A stretch of 29,870 nucleotides of DNA, taken from NCBI RefSeq assembly GCF_001571105.1, contig NZ_BCTD01000055.1. One strand, 5' to 3'. The notes below the pieces were generated by a model, which made no database searches, was not told the DNA's origin, and was given only the letters and a program-made list of their open reading frames with translations. The stretch's first letter is position 1. Each line of letters begins with the position of its first letter. Source of the DNA: Azotobacter vinelandii (GTDB lineage: Bacteria > Pseudomonadota > Gammaproteobacteria > Pseudomonadales > Pseudomonadaceae). Below are positions 13,924 to 22,814 of the stretch, piece after piece. Made by a program: the position numbers and the translations under genes.

Positions 13924-15246
13924 ATGAAGGTCACAGTTTTCGGCATCGGCTATGTCGGGCTGGTGCAGGCTGCCGTTCTGGCGGAGGTCGGCCACGATGT
14001 CGTCTGCGTGGATATCGATTCCAATAAGGTCGAGAACCTCAGGCAGGGGATCGTCCCGATCTACGAGCCAGGCCTTGAGCCGCTCGTCCGGCAGAATCAC
14101 GAGGCCGGCCGTTTGAGTTTCACCACCGATGCGGCGAGCGCTGTCCTGCATGGAGAGGTCCAGTTCATCGCGGTCGGTACTCCGCCGGACGAGGATGGTT
14201 CCGCCGACCTGCAGTATGTGCTCGGTGTGGCCGAGACCATTGCCCGGCACATGGATGGCCATTGCATCCTTGTCGACAAATCCACGGTACCGGTAGGCAC
14301 TGCCGACAAGGTGCGCGAGCGTGTCGCCGCCGTACTCGCCCTGCGTGGGCGCGGAGATCTCGGCTTCGACGTGGTTTCCAATCCGGAATTCCTCAAGGAA
14401 GGCTCGGCCGTCGCCGATTGCATGCGTCCGGATCGTATCGTCATCGGTACCGACAATCGGGACAGCGAGGAAGTAATGCGTGAACTGTACGCACCCTTCA
14501 ATCGCAACCATGAAAAGGTCATCGTCATGGATGTGCGCAGCGCCGAACTGACCAAATATGCCGCCAATTGCATGCTGGCGACCAAAATCAGCTTCATGAA
14601 CGAAATGGCCAACCTGGCCGAGGCGCTGGGGGCCGACATCGAGATGGTCCGCCAGGGCATCGGGTCCGATCCGCGCATCGGTTATCACTTCATCTATGCC
14701 GGCGCCGGTTATGGCGGCTCCTGTTTTCCCAAGGATATTCAGGCTCTGATACGCACCGCCGACGGTATCGACTTCGACGCTAAGCTGCTCAAGGCCGTCA
14801 AGGCACGTAACGAGCGACAGAAGACCGTATTGTTCCGCAAGATCGACCGGCATTTCGCCGGGGATCTTGTCGGCAGGACTTTCGCTCTGTGGGGCCTCAG
14901 TTTCAAACCGAACACCAACGACATGCGCGAAGCGCCCAGCAGGGTACTGATGGAGGCTCTTTGGCAGGCCGGCGCCAGGGTGCAGGCCTATGACCCGGAG
15001 GCCATGGACGAAGCCCAGCGTCTTTACGGCAACCGTGACGACCTGATCCTCTGCGGCACCAAGGAGGCCGCGCTCAGGGGGGCCGAGGCCTTGGTTATTG
15101 TCACCGAGTGGCGGGCTTTCAAGGCGCCGGATTTCGACTTTATCAAGCAACAACTCAGGCAGCCGGTGATTTTCGATGGGCGGAATCTGTTCGAGCCGAA
15201 AAGAATGGAGCGCAAGGGAATTGTTTATCGCTCTATCGGACGTTGA
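13924..15246 (+). CDS. ugd: UDP-glucose 6-dehydrogenase
   Basis: The enzyme oxidises UDP-glucose twice with NAD+ to UDP-glucuronate, a precursor for exopolysaccharides and other glycans. The 440-residue protein has the N-terminal Rossmann motif GIGYVG, the middle helical domain with ELTKYAANCMLATKISFMNE, the active-site GGSCFPKD with the catalytic thiol C267, and the C-terminal UDP-binding domain with FKPNTNDMREAPS. Its length is normal. The ATG at 13924 has an AAGGGA ribosome binding site. It is the first plus-strand gene after the toxin-antitoxin debris, and its GC-rich codon use resembles the chromosomal backbone more than the island that follows. A 240-bp gap with lower GC separates it from the CDP-sugar genes, so it may or may not belong to the same pathway. 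Confidence 0.95.
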   Translation: MKVTVFGIGYVGLVQAAVLAEVGHDVVCVDIDSNKVENLRQGIVPIYEPGLEPLVRQNHEAGRLSFTTDAASAVLHGEVQFIAVGTPPDEDGSADLQYVLGVAETIARHMDGHCILVDKSTVPVGTADKVRERVAAVLALRGRGDLGFDVVSNPEFLKEGSAVADCMRPDRIVIGTDNRDSEEVMRELYAPFNRNHEKVIVMDVRSAELTKYAANCMLATKISFMNEMANLAEALGADIEMVRQGIGSDPRIGYHFIYAGAGYGGSCFPKDIQALIRTADGIDFDAKLLKAVKARNERQKTVLFRKIDRHFAGDLVGRTFALWGLSFKPNTNDMREAPSRVLMEALWQAGARVQAYDPEAMDEAQRLYGNRDDLILCGTKEAALRGAEALVIVTEWRAFKAPDFDFIKQQLRQPVIFDGRNLFEPKRMERKGIVYRSIGR

Positions 15247-15486
15247 AGTGGGAGCACTTCTCGTGGCGCTTGCGCAAATCCCCTGAAGCTTTTGTGTGGC
15301 TGCAATAAAACTGACTCTTCCGCTCGGAGTACCTTCAATGCCTATTTGCCAATTATAGCTATTACGTGATGAGAGGCCTGGCTGGCCATGAGTATGGTTT
15401 GGGTCGCGAGGTCATTGATTAGGGCGCGAAGTTGTGAAGCTCTCCTTTCTGTATGGGGTTCATGTGATTGTTAAAGGAAAGGCTCG

Positions 15487-16257
15487 ATGAAAGCAGTGAT
15501 TCTGGCCGGTGGCCTGGGTACCCGTATTTCAGAAGAAACGTATTTGCGCCCAAAACCTATGATCGAAATCGGTGGCAAGCCAATTCTGTGGCACATTATG
15601 AAGATGTACTCTGCGCATGATGTGAATGAGTTTGTAATTTGCTGTGGTTATAAGGGATATATCATCAAGGAGTATTTCGCCAACTATTTTCTACATATGT
15701 CCGATGTTACCTTCGATATGGCGGATAACTACATGGAGGTGCATGAGCGAAAAGCGGAGCCTTGGCGGGTAACGCTAGTGGATACTGGTGAGAACACAAT
15801 GACCGGTGGACGCTTAAAACGTGTGGGTAAATATCTTGAGAACGATGAGGCCTTCTGTTTTACCTATGGCGATGGTGTAGCGGACGTGAATATTGCAGCC
15901 GCAATTTCTTTCCATAAAGCACATGGCAGGCTCGCGACGGTAACGGCCGTGCAACCACCTGGTCGTTATGGCGCGTTGCAACTGGATGGCAAGCGCGTTG
16001 CGGGCTTTACAGAAAAGCCCCGCGGCGATGGTGGCCTGATCAATGGAGGCTTTTTTGTGCTTTCGCCCAAAGTCCTCTCTTTGATTGCCGATGACTCCAG
16101 CGCCTGGGAGGACATACCACTGATGCATTTAGCCGAGCAGGGAGAACTGATGGCCTTCGAGCACAGCGGCTTTTGGCAGCCTATGGACACTCTACGCGAG
16201 AAGAATCTGCTGGAGGCCATGTGGGCATCAGGTGGAGCGCCATGGAAACAATGGTGA
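15487..16257 (+). CDS. rfbF: Glucose-1-phosphate cytidylyltransferase
   Basis: RfbF joins CTP and glucose-1-phosphate to give CDP-glucose, the first step to CDP-linked 6-deoxysugars. The 256-residue protein shows the nucleotidyltransferase signature AGGLGTR, then RPKPMIEIGGKPILWHIM, the YGDGVADVN metal-binding region and FTEKPRGDGGLINGGFFV. It closely matches the Salmonella enzyme in length and sequence pattern. AAAGGAAAGG provides a strong ribosome binding site. The 240-bp region before it is AT-richer than the flagellar genes and marks the left edge of the transferred block. The next gene starts 16 nt before its stop. Confidence 0.95.
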   Translation: MKAVILAGGLGTRISEETYLRPKPMIEIGGKPILWHIMKMYSAHDVNEFVICCGYKGYIIKEYFANYFLHMSDVTFDMADNYMEVHERKAEPWRVTLVDTGENTMTGGRLKRVGKYLENDEAFCFTYGDGVADVNIAAAISFHKAHGRLATVTAVQPPGRYGALQLDGKRVAGFTEKPRGDGGLINGGFFVLSPKVLSLIADDSSAWEDIPLMHLAEQGELMAFEHSGFWQPMDTLREKNLLEAMWASGGAPWKQW

Positions 16258-17327
16258 CATCCGTGCGCCATGCCGCCAGTGTCAACTTTTGGCAAGGGAA
16301 GCGGGTTCTGCTGACCGGCCACACCGGCTTTAAGGGCGGTTGGCTGGCATTGTGGCTGCAGAGGCTGGGAGCGGTGGTAACGGGAATCGCTTTGCCCCCC
16401 CAGACTAGGCCAAACCTGTTCGAGTTGGCCCGAGTTGCCGATGGTATGCACAGTCATTTCGCCGATATTCGCGATGCAGCAAAACTTATGGAAATAGTGC
16501 AAGCCGCGCAGCCAGAAGTGGTGTTCCATCTAGCGGCCCAACCGCTGGTACGTGCAAGCTACCGCGAGCCGGTAGCCACCTTTGCCTCTAATGTGATGGG
16601 CACGGTACATGTGCTGGATTCCATGCGTGGCTTGGATAGCGTGCGTGTGGCGGTGATGGTGACCACCGACAAGGTGTACCGCAATCTGGAACATCCCTAT
16701 CCCTATCGTGAAGACGATGTCTTGGGTGGCCACGATCCCTACAGTGCCAGCAAGGCGGCGAGTGAAATCGTCATTGCCAGTTACCGCGATGCCTTTTTGG
16801 CGCAGCAGGGGGTGGCGATTGCCTCTGCCCGGGCGGGAAATGTAATTGGTGGCGGCGACTGGTCGGAAGACCGCTTGATTCCCGATGCGCTGCGAGCCTG
16901 GCAGTCCGGTCAGTTGCTGGAGGTCCGCCGGCCCGAGGCCATCCGTCCCTGGCAGCATGTGCTGGAGCCGCTCAGTGGTTATCTAGTACTGGCAGAAATG
17001 CTCTGGCATGAACCTGCGCGGGCTGGCGCTTACAATTTCGGCCCGTTCACCCATGAGGCGGCCACCGTGCGGAAGGTCATTGAGATGGCCCGCGAGGCTT
17101 ACGGCCAGGGTGATGTGCATTACGGCTATGGAGCCGGATGTCCGCATGAAGCGGGTTGGCTGGCGCTGGAGACCAGTAAGACGCGAGTGGCATTAGGCGT
17201 GGTGCCATGCTGGTCACTGGCCGAAAGTGTGAGTCGCACCATTGCTTGGCATCGAGCACAGCACGGAGGGGCCGATGCGCGGGGCTTGTGCGAAGCCGAA
17301 ATAAAGGCACATGAGACGCGAGTATGA
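16242..17327 (+). CDS. rfbG: CDP-glucose 4,6-dehydratase
   Basis: RfbG is an NAD+-dependent extended SDR enzyme that converts CDP-glucose to CDP-4-keto-6-deoxy-D-glucose, the branch point for CDP-sugars. The 361-residue protein has the nucleotide motif GHTGFKG, the VTTDKVY segment with the catalytic Thr/Asp, and YSASK as the catalytic Tyr-Lys pair. RAGNVIGGGDWSEDRLIPD and RPWQHVLEPLSGY are typical of the family. I chose the ATG at 16242 because GGTGGA lies 6 nt before it; the ATG at 16251 is an alternative. It overlaps rfbF and, by ATGA, the epimerase gene. Confidence 0.95.
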   Translation: METMVTSVRHAASVNFWQGKRVLLTGHTGFKGGWLALWLQRLGAVVTGIALPPQTRPNLFELARVADGMHSHFADIRDAAKLMEIVQAAQPEVVFHLAAQPLVRASYREPVATFASNVMGTVHVLDSMRGLDSVRVAVMVTTDKVYRNLEHPYPYREDDVLGGHDPYSASKAASEIVIASYRDAFLAQQGVAIASARAGNVIGGGDWSEDRLIPDALRAWQSGQLLEVRRPEAIRPWQHVLEPLSGYLVLAEMLWHEPARAGAYNFGPFTHEAATVRKVIEMAREAYGQGDVHYGYGAGCPHEAGWLALETSKTRVALGVVPCWSLAESVSRTIAWHRAQHGGADARGLCEAEIKAHETRV

Positions 17328-17884
17328 ACCGTTTCACAGTTACTGACTTGCCGCTGGCCGGATTGAAACTGGTGGAGCGTCGACGCTTCGGGGATAGCCG
17401 CGGTTTTCTGGCCCGTCTGTTCTGCGCGGAGGAGTTGGCTGCTACCGGCTGGCTACAGCCCATCGCTCAGATCAATCACACCTTCACGACCTGGCGCGGC
17501 ACGGTGCGAGGCATGCACTTTCAGCGTCCACCTCATGCCGAGGCAAAGTTGGTGACCTGCCTGCAGGGAGAGGTTTGGGATGTAGCGGTGGATTTGCGCG
17601 CCGGCTCGCCCACCTTTTTGCATTGGCACGCCGAGCGGCTTTCGGCGGATAACGCTCGGGCGCTGCTTATTCCCGAAGGTTTTGCCCATGGCTTCCAGAC
17701 GCTGACCAATGGGGCGGCGTTGCTGTATTGCCATTCAGCGGCCTATGCGCCTGGCGCCGAGGGAGGGCTGCATCCGCAAGATGAGCGCTTGGGCATCGCC
17801 TGGCCTTTGGAGATCAGAGAACTGTCGGTACGAGATGCGATGCATCCGATGGTCGAGGGTGCATTTGAAGGAGTAGCACTTTGA
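17324..17884 (+). CDS. dTDP-4-dehydrorhamnose 3,5-epimerase-family sugar epimerase
   Basis: The 186-residue cupin protein follows the RmlC pattern: FGDSRGFLARLF, INHTFTTWRGTVRGMHFQ with the base H65, VWDVAVDLRAGSPTF, LLIPEGFAHGFQTL, and Y141 in the position of the catalytic tyrosine. RmlC-family enzymes epimerise 4-keto-6-deoxy nucleotide sugars at C3, C5 or both. Placed between the CDP-glucose dehydratase and a C-methyltransferase, its substrate is most likely CDP-4-keto-6-deoxyglucose or its C-methylated product rather than a dTDP sugar; no dTDP-glucose genes (rmlA, rmlB) occur nearby. It overlaps its neighbours by 4 nt on both sides. Confidence 0.88.
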   Translation: MNRFTVTDLPLAGLKLVERRRFGDSRGFLARLFCAEELAATGWLQPIAQINHTFTTWRGTVRGMHFQRPPHAEAKLVTCLQGEVWDVAVDLRAGSPTFLHWHAERLSADNARALLIPEGFAHGFQTLTNGAALLYCHSAAYAPGAEGGLHPQDERLGIAWPLEIRELSVRDAMHPMVEGAFEGVAL

Positions 17885-19110
17885 AGTGTCGTCATTGTAG
17901 CCGCGACTTGCGCTTGCTTTTCTTGGACTTGGGCTGTGCGCCACCATCCAATGCCTACCTGAGTGAGTCGGGTCTGCGTGGGCCAGAGATGTACTTCCCG
18001 TTGCGTCTGCTGGTCTGCGAGTCCTGTTGGCTGGTGCAGACAGAAGACTATGCCGGGCGTGAGGCTCTATTTAGCGAGGATTACGCCTACTTCAGTTCGT
18101 TTTCCTCGTCCTGGTTGGCACATGCGGAGCGTTATGCGCGCGCGATGATCCACCGTTTTGGCTTAAATGCCTCCAATCGTGTGGTTGAAATTGCTGCCAA
18201 CGATGGCTATCTGCTCCAGTACGTACAGGCTGCTGGAATTCCTTGCTATGGAGTCGAACCGACTGCGAGTACCGCCCACGCTGCGCGGGCCAAAGGCATC
18301 GATATTGTCGAGCGTTTCTTCGGGGTGGCGTTGGCGGCGGAGCTGGCGCAGGCCGGTCATCAGGCTGATCTGATAGTGGCCAATAATGTGTTGGCCCATG
18401 TACCGGACATTAATGACTTCGTCGCAGGTTTTGCCTACTTGTTGAAGCCTGCTGGCGTAGCAACCTTCGAATTCCCCCATCTGTTGCGCATGAGGCAGCA
18501 AAGTCAGTTTGATACAGCGTACCACGAGCATTATTCCTATCTATCACTGACTGCTGTGCAATCTATCTTCGCCGCTAATGGTCTGGCTGTGTTCGATGTA
18601 GAAGAACTGCCGACTCATGGTGGCAGCCTGCGGGTATTTGCCCAGCGTAGCGATACCTGCATACATGCTGTGTCGCCTGCTGTTGCCGTGTTACTGGGCT
18701 GTGAAGTGGCGGTGGGCATGACCAGTGCCTCTTTTTACGGTGGCTTCCAAGCCGAGGCCGAACGGATCAGGGACGATTTGCTGGCGTTTTTGCTAGATGC
18801 CAAGCGCCAGGGCCTGAGGGTGGGGGCTTACGGCGCCGCAGCCAAGGGCAACACACTACTCAACTTCGCCGGTGTGCGTCCTGATTTGCTGCCTTATGTA
18901 GTCGACAGGAACCCGGCCAAGCAAGGCAAGTTCATGCCAGGTAGTCGGATTCCAATAGTGGCCGAGACGCACTTGTCGACTGATCGGCCCGATGTGGTAT
19001 TGATCCTGCCTTGGAACCTGAAGAGTGAGGTGGTAGCCCAACTGGCTTACATCCGCGAATGGGGAGGATATTTTGCGACGGCTGTCCCGGCTTTGGAAGT
19101 GTTTGCATGA
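17881..19110 (+). CDS. SAM-dependent sugar C-methyltransferase
   Basis: The 409-residue protein has the three-part structure of NDP-hexose C-methyltransferases such as TylC3. The N-terminal zinc finger has C3/C6 and C46/C49. The central SAM-binding domain has VVEIAANDGYLL, YGVEPT and NNVLAHV. The C-terminal domain has GAYGAAAKGNTLLNF and DRNPAKQGKFMPGSRIPI. Such enzymes add a methyl group to carbon 3 of a 4-keto-6-deoxysugar. The start is a TTG at 17881 overlapping the previous stop (TTGA); this frame immediately supplies the first CxxC of the finger, which supports it. The expected product is a branched-chain CDP-6-deoxysugar. Confidence 0.9.
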   Translation: MKCRHCSRDLRLLFLDLGCAPPSNAYLSESGLRGPEMYFPLRLLVCESCWLVQTEDYAGREALFSEDYAYFSSFSSSWLAHAERYARAMIHRFGLNASNRVVEIAANDGYLLQYVQAAGIPCYGVEPTASTAHAARAKGIDIVERFFGVALAAELAQAGHQADLIVANNVLAHVPDINDFVAGFAYLLKPAGVATFEFPHLLRMRQQSQFDTAYHEHYSYLSLTAVQSIFAANGLAVFDVEELPTHGGSLRVFAQRSDTCIHAVSPAVAVLLGCEVAVGMTSASFYGGFQAEAERIRDDLLAFLLDAKRQGLRVGAYGAAAKGNTLLNFAGVRPDLLPYVVDRNPAKQGKFMPGSRIPIVAETHLSTDRPDVVLILPWNLKSEVVAQLAYIREWGGYFATAVPALEVFA

Positions 19111-19595
19111 TCGATATCCATCCCACCGCTCATGTGTCTTGCTTGGCCGACATCGAAGACTCGATACGTGGGAGTCGCATCGCATTGGGGGCACACTCCG
19201 TGATCGATAGTTTCGTCAAGGTCAAACCCGCCGGGGGGCGTGGCGATCTGATCATCGGCGAGCATGTCGTCGTCAATGCGGGGTGTGTGTTCTATACGGG
19301 GCACGGTATTCGAATTGGCAACCATGTAGCGATCGCTGCAAATTGCACCTTTGCTCCAGTGAATCATGCGTATCGCGACAAGAGGCAACTCATTCGCGAG
19401 CAGGGATTCCTGCCCAGCAGGGGAGGAGTCGTAGTGGAGGATGATGTCTGGATCGGTGCCAACTGTGTATTGCTCGATGGTGCGGTTTTGCGTCGCGGTT
19501 GCGTGGTGGCTGCAGGCAGTATTGTCCGTGGCGAGTTGGCTGAGTACACGGTGTACGCGGGGCAGCCGCTGGCTCCGATTGGAAAACGTGAATGA
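19107..19595 (+). CDS. Left-handed beta-helix acyltransferase
   Basis: The 162-residue protein is built of hexapeptide repeats (for example IRGSRIALGAHSVIDSFVKV, then LIIGEHVVVNAGCVF and IRIGNHVAIAANCTF, and again VVVEDDVWIGANCVLLDGAVLRRGCVVAAGSIV). NHAYRDKRQLIREQG is the loop that usually carries the catalytic His and contacts the acceptor. The family (maltose/galactoside and sugar O- or N-acetyltransferases) moves an acetyl or longer acyl group from acyl-CoA. In this operon the acceptor is probably the branched deoxysugar. The ATG at 19107 overlaps the methyltransferase stop by ATGA; the longer upstream frame is a shadow of that gene. Confidence 0.88.
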   Translation: MIDIHPTAHVSCLADIEDSIRGSRIALGAHSVIDSFVKVKPAGGRGDLIIGEHVVVNAGCVFYTGHGIRIGNHVAIAANCTFAPVNHAYRDKRQLIREQGFLPSRGGVVVEDDVWIGANCVLLDGAVLRRGCVVAAGSIVRGELAEYTVYAGQPLAPIGKRE

Positions 19596-20386
19596 GCCGA
19601 TTCACAGTATTGGGAGCGTCCGGTTATATAGGTAGCCGTTTGGTGACGCGTCTGCGAGCCGATGGCCATGAGGTGTGGGCGCCCGAGCGTGGAGAGCGTG
19701 GTCTTCTAAGCCGTCCGCTGGGGCATGTGCTTTATTGCGTAGGCCTGACAGGCAACTTTCGTACACGCCCCTTTGATACCGTACAGGCGCATGTGGGGTT
19801 ACTGGCCGAATTTTTGCGACATGCAAAATTCCACACATTACTTTACCTGTCGTCCACCCGCGTCTATCAAGGGGCGGAACGTACCGATGAGGATGCGCCT
19901 CTGGTCGTCCGGCCTAGCGTTCCTTCCTACCTGTATAACCTTTCCAAGCTGATGGGAGAATCGCTGTGTCACAGCAGTGGTCGCACAGGCGTGCGGGTTG
20001 CCCGCCTCTCGAATGTGGTTGGGCCGGGAATGGACCCGGCCAGCGGTAATCTTGTTGCAACGCTGTTACATGATGCGCTCGCTGGTCATGTGGTTCTGCA
20101 AAGTGCCCCCGAAAGCACGAAAGACTACATCCATATTGAAGACGTACTGGACCTGCTGCCACGCATTGGAGTAGAGGGACAAGCCGCCACATATAACGTC
20201 GCCAGTGGTGAACAAACGAGCCATGCGCAATGGCTACAGTGGTTGGTAAGAATTACGGGTTGTCGTTATGTGATACAGGCTGGAGCACCACTACAGTCGT
20301 TTTTACCCATCGATGTGAGGCGATTACAAACGGAGTTTGATTTTTCAGCTCGGCCGGTATTGGACTGGTCTATTTCATCGTCGTAA
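19592..20386 (+). CDS. NAD(P)-dependent extended SDR epimerase/reductase
   Basis: The 264-residue protein has the Rossmann motif GASGYIG at residues 8-14, the LYLSSTRVY strand with the catalytic Ser, and YLYNLSKLMGE with the Tyr-Lys pair. RLSNVVGPG and STKDYIHIEDVLDLLP are typical of the sugar-nucleotide branch. In CDP-sugar pathways such an enzyme usually reduces the 4-keto group as the last step. It is somewhat short for an extended SDR (about 300). It overlaps the acyltransferase by ATGA and ends 25 nt before the next gene. Confidence 0.88.
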   Translation: MSRFTVLGASGYIGSRLVTRLRADGHEVWAPERGERGLLSRPLGHVLYCVGLTGNFRTRPFDTVQAHVGLLAEFLRHAKFHTLLYLSSTRVYQGAERTDEDAPLVVRPSVPSYLYNLSKLMGESLCHSSGRTGVRVARLSNVVGPGMDPASGNLVATLLHDALAGHVVLQSAPESTKDYIHIEDVLDLLPRIGVEGQAATYNVASGEQTSHAQWLQWLVRITGCRYVIQAGAPLQSFLPIDVRRLQTEFDFSARPVLDWSISSS

Positions 20387-20411
20387 GTTCAAATAAAATA
20401 CGAAGGTTTAT

Positions 20412-21206
20412 ATGAGTCCTATTGAGCAATTCAAGCAGGAGCGCCGCGAGAGAGTAGACTCCTATGGTGGCGATGATGGGTTTGCTGATCTATCGTGTCA
20501 ATGGTTGCAGGCTTCCATGCAGCGCAAGTACGTCTACAACTTCGACTGGCTGGGGCGACCTATCATCCAATACCCACAGGATATGGTAGCTATTCAGGAG
20601 CTGGTGTGGCGTGTCCGCCCGGATCTCATCATTGAAACTGGCATTGCACACGGCGGCTCACTGGTTCTGAGTGCTTCATTGCTGGCCATGCTGGATATGT
20701 GTGATGCAATCGACACGGGTTGCATCATGAATCCACGGGCATCGTCGCGAAAAGTACTTGGTATCGATATTGATATTCGTGCCCACAATCGTGTTGCCAT
20801 CGAGAGGCACCCGATGGCGAGTCGTATTGAAATGATTCAGGGGTCATCAATCGATGCTGGCGTAATAGAAAAAGTCCATGGAATTGCAGCGAATTACAAG
20901 CGAATCATGGTTTTTCTGGACTCCATGCATACACATGACCATGTATTGGCCGAGTTGCAGGCTTATGCTCCGTTGGTGTCGCCTGGGAGCTACTGTGTAG
21001 TTTTCGACACGTTTGTGGAGGATATGCCGCCTTCATTTTTCGCCGACCGGCCATGGAATGTCGGTAATAATCCAAAAACGGCAGTCCAGCAGTGGTTAGC
21101 TGATCAATCAAAGTTTTCCGTAGATTTTGAGATGGAGCGCAAGCTACAGGTAACGGTTGCTCCATACGGTTTTTTGCGTCGTCTCGATGCCGATTTGGAA
21201 CCATAA
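20412..21206 (+). CDS. CmcI-family protein (cephalosporin-hydroxylase/rhamnosyl O-methyltransferase type)
   Basis: The 264-residue protein matches the CmcI family: YNFDWLGRPIIQYPQDMVAIQELVWRVRPDLIIETGIAHGGSLVLSAS holds the SAM-binding motif (ETGIAHGGS), followed by VLGIDIDIR, IQGSSID and the metal-site-like FLDSMHTHDHVLAEL. Family members are annotated as cephalosporin hydroxylases, but many act as sugar O-methyltransferases. In this cluster an O-methyltransferase acting on the deoxysugar is the likelier role. GAAGG lies about 6 nt before the ATG. Its base composition is lower in GC than the flagellar genes. Confidence 0.85.
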   Translation: MSPIEQFKQERRERVDSYGGDDGFADLSCQWLQASMQRKYVYNFDWLGRPIIQYPQDMVAIQELVWRVRPDLIIETGIAHGGSLVLSASLLAMLDMCDAIDTGCIMNPRASSRKVLGIDIDIRAHNRVAIERHPMASRIEMIQGSSIDAGVIEKVHGIAANYKRIMVFLDSMHTHDHVLAELQAYAPLVSPGSYCVVFDTFVEDMPPSFFADRPWNVGNNPKTAVQQWLADQSKFSVDFEMERKLQVTVAPYGFLRRLDADLEP

Positions 21207-21207
21207 A

Positions 21208-22041
21208 ATGTGCGTGGCTGATTTAACGTCCGATAAAAGAAAATTTGAAGAGTTTGAGCAGGATGGCTACATCATTCTGCGTGACTTTTGGCAGAGCTCC
21301 GAGCTCGGCGAGTTACAAGGTCAGCTTGATGAGCTTGGGAAGCTAGTGGTGGGTGATGGTTTTACATCAAAAGCTAGAAATAGCTATGAGCTTACATTAG
21401 AGAGTCAGTCGCTATTGTATGACCGTTTGAGGTATCTTCCGGCGCTTGCGCTGATGTCTGGAAGTGCAGCTATCCGGCAGATGTGTCGGAGTTTGGGGTT
21501 GGTCCATCCTTCACTTATGGGCTGCTGCAATATGCGCTTGGATAAGCCACATGACACCAAGCACCTGTTCGATTGGCACCAGGATACGGTATACCTCTTG
21601 GGCTCTGTCAATGCTGTTACAGTTTGGGTGCCTTTGCAGGATGTGAATTTACAATGTGGAACTATTCAAGTGATTCCAGGCAGTCACCGCCGCGGTCTGC
21701 TGCCGTTTAAGCGAATCAGTGAAAAACCGATAGAGCCTTATATACCATTTTTGCAGCGTGATATCAGTCTTGCGTCGACTGTGACCGACACGCCAGTCAC
21801 TATTAATGCTAAGCGTGGGGACTTGGTGGTTTTTAAACAAATGTTGTTGCATCGTAGTACCCCTAACCTTGGTGATCAGATCCGTTGGTCTGCGCAGCTT
21901 CGCATTACTGATCTGGCAGACTTGGAATATCGTCGGCAACGGTTTCCGACAGGAGATCGTACCAATATTTTCTATGTGGACTATCCAGGCCATGACTCGG
22001 CAACGCGCCGTGCGCAAGAGTTGGGAGAGGTGAGCGAATGA
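21208..22041 (+). CDS. Phytanoyl-CoA dioxygenase (PhyH)-family Fe(II)/2-oxoglutarate oxygenase
   Basis: The 277-residue protein has the PhyH iron site H124-x-D126 (DWHQDTVY) and the distal H215 (LLHRSTPN), with a downstream Arg (QIRWSAQLRI) suited to bind 2-oxoglutarate. CGTIQVIPGSHRRG is also typical. Such oxygenases hydroxylate an unactivated carbon. In a sugar cluster the substrate may be the deoxysugar itself or its acyl group. The ATG at 21208 follows the previous stop by 1 nt; the upstream in-frame ATG would reach into that gene. The stop overlaps the next gene by ATGA. Confidence 0.88.
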   Translation: MCVADLTSDKRKFEEFEQDGYIILRDFWQSSELGELQGQLDELGKLVVGDGFTSKARNSYELTLESQSLLYDRLRYLPALALMSGSAAIRQMCRSLGLVHPSLMGCCNMRLDKPHDTKHLFDWHQDTVYLLGSVNAVTVWVPLQDVNLQCGTIQVIPGSHRRGLLPFKRISEKPIEPYIPFLQRDISLASTVTDTPVTINAKRGDLVVFKQMLLHRSTPNLGDQIRWSAQLRITDLADLEYRRQRFPTGDRTNIFYVDYPGHDSATRRAQELGEVSE

Positions 22042-22814
22042 CTCAGGTAAACGATCCTTCACGTTACAGGCAGGCTGGGCGAAGCAATCTTGCCGAGGTT
22101 GATTACCGCGCCGCACTTGAGGGTTTTTATGGGCGGGCCACTGGAAGCAATGTCGAAAAGCTGGAGAATTTTGCTTGCTATGTGCCTCGGCAGTCACTAT
22201 CGCGCTTCATTTGTTTAAGTGAAATTTTCAAGCTGGTTCTGCATGTGCAGGGCGATGTGATGGAGTGTGGGGTTAACTGGGGAGGCGGACTTATGACATT
22301 CGCCCAGCTTAGTGCAATTTTGGAGCCTGTTAATTTGCAACGCCGTATCGTCGGGTTTGATACGTTTGCAGGATTTACCAGCGTGGCGCCAGAAGATGAG
22401 CACAGTGTGATTAAAACTGCAGAGCGCCGAACAGGAGGATATCTGGCCGATAGCCTTGCGGATTTGCAGGAAGCGGTGAGGCTGTACGATGCCAATCGCT
22501 TCATCGGGCATATCGAAAAGGTTGAGTTAGTGAAGGGCGATGTTACGCAAACTGTACCTGCATATCTGGCGCGAGAGCCACAAACGGTCGTTTCTCTACT
22601 ACATCTCGATCTGGATCTCTATGAGCCCACTTGCGTATGTCTGGAGAATTTTTTACCTCGTATGCCCAAAGGGGCTGTGATCGTATTCGATGAGCTGAAC
22701 AATCGCACATGGCCTGGAGAAACGCGCGCGGTACTGGAGAGGATCGGGCTAAACAACTTACGCATTCAGCGTTTCACTTATGAGCCGCACGTAAGTTACA
22801 CCATACTGGAGTAG
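22038..22814 (+). CDS. TylF/MycF-family O-methyltransferase
   Basis: The 258-residue protein has the macrocin O-methyltransferase pattern: GDVMECGVNWGGGL (SAM site), GFDTFAGF, LLHLDLDLYEPT and VIVFDELN, which supply the metal-binding acidic residues, then WPGETRAV. Members methylate sugar hydroxyls in a Mg2+-dependent reaction (MycF and TylF act on macrolide sugars). With the CmcI-like protein this gives the operon a second potential O-methylation. It is the last plus-strand gene of the island and overlaps the PhyH gene by 4 nt. Confidence 0.88.
   Translation: MTQVNDPSRYRQAGRSNLAEVDYRAALEGFYGRATGSNVEKLENFACYVPRQSLSRFICLSEIFKLVLHVQGDVMECGVNWGGGLMTFAQLSAILEPVNLQRRIVGFDTFAGFTSVAPEDEHSVIKTAERRTGGYLADSLADLQEAVRLYDANRFIGHIEKVELVKGDVTQTVPAYLAREPQTVVSLLHLDLDLYEPTCVCLENFLPRMPKGAVIVFDELNNRTWPGETRAVLERIGLNNLRIQRFTYEPHVSYTILE

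Noticed and set aside
13744..15153. 469-residue minus-strand frame opposite ugd
   Set aside because: The plus-strand gene is an unmistakable UDP-glucose dehydrogenase; the opposite frame has no motif.
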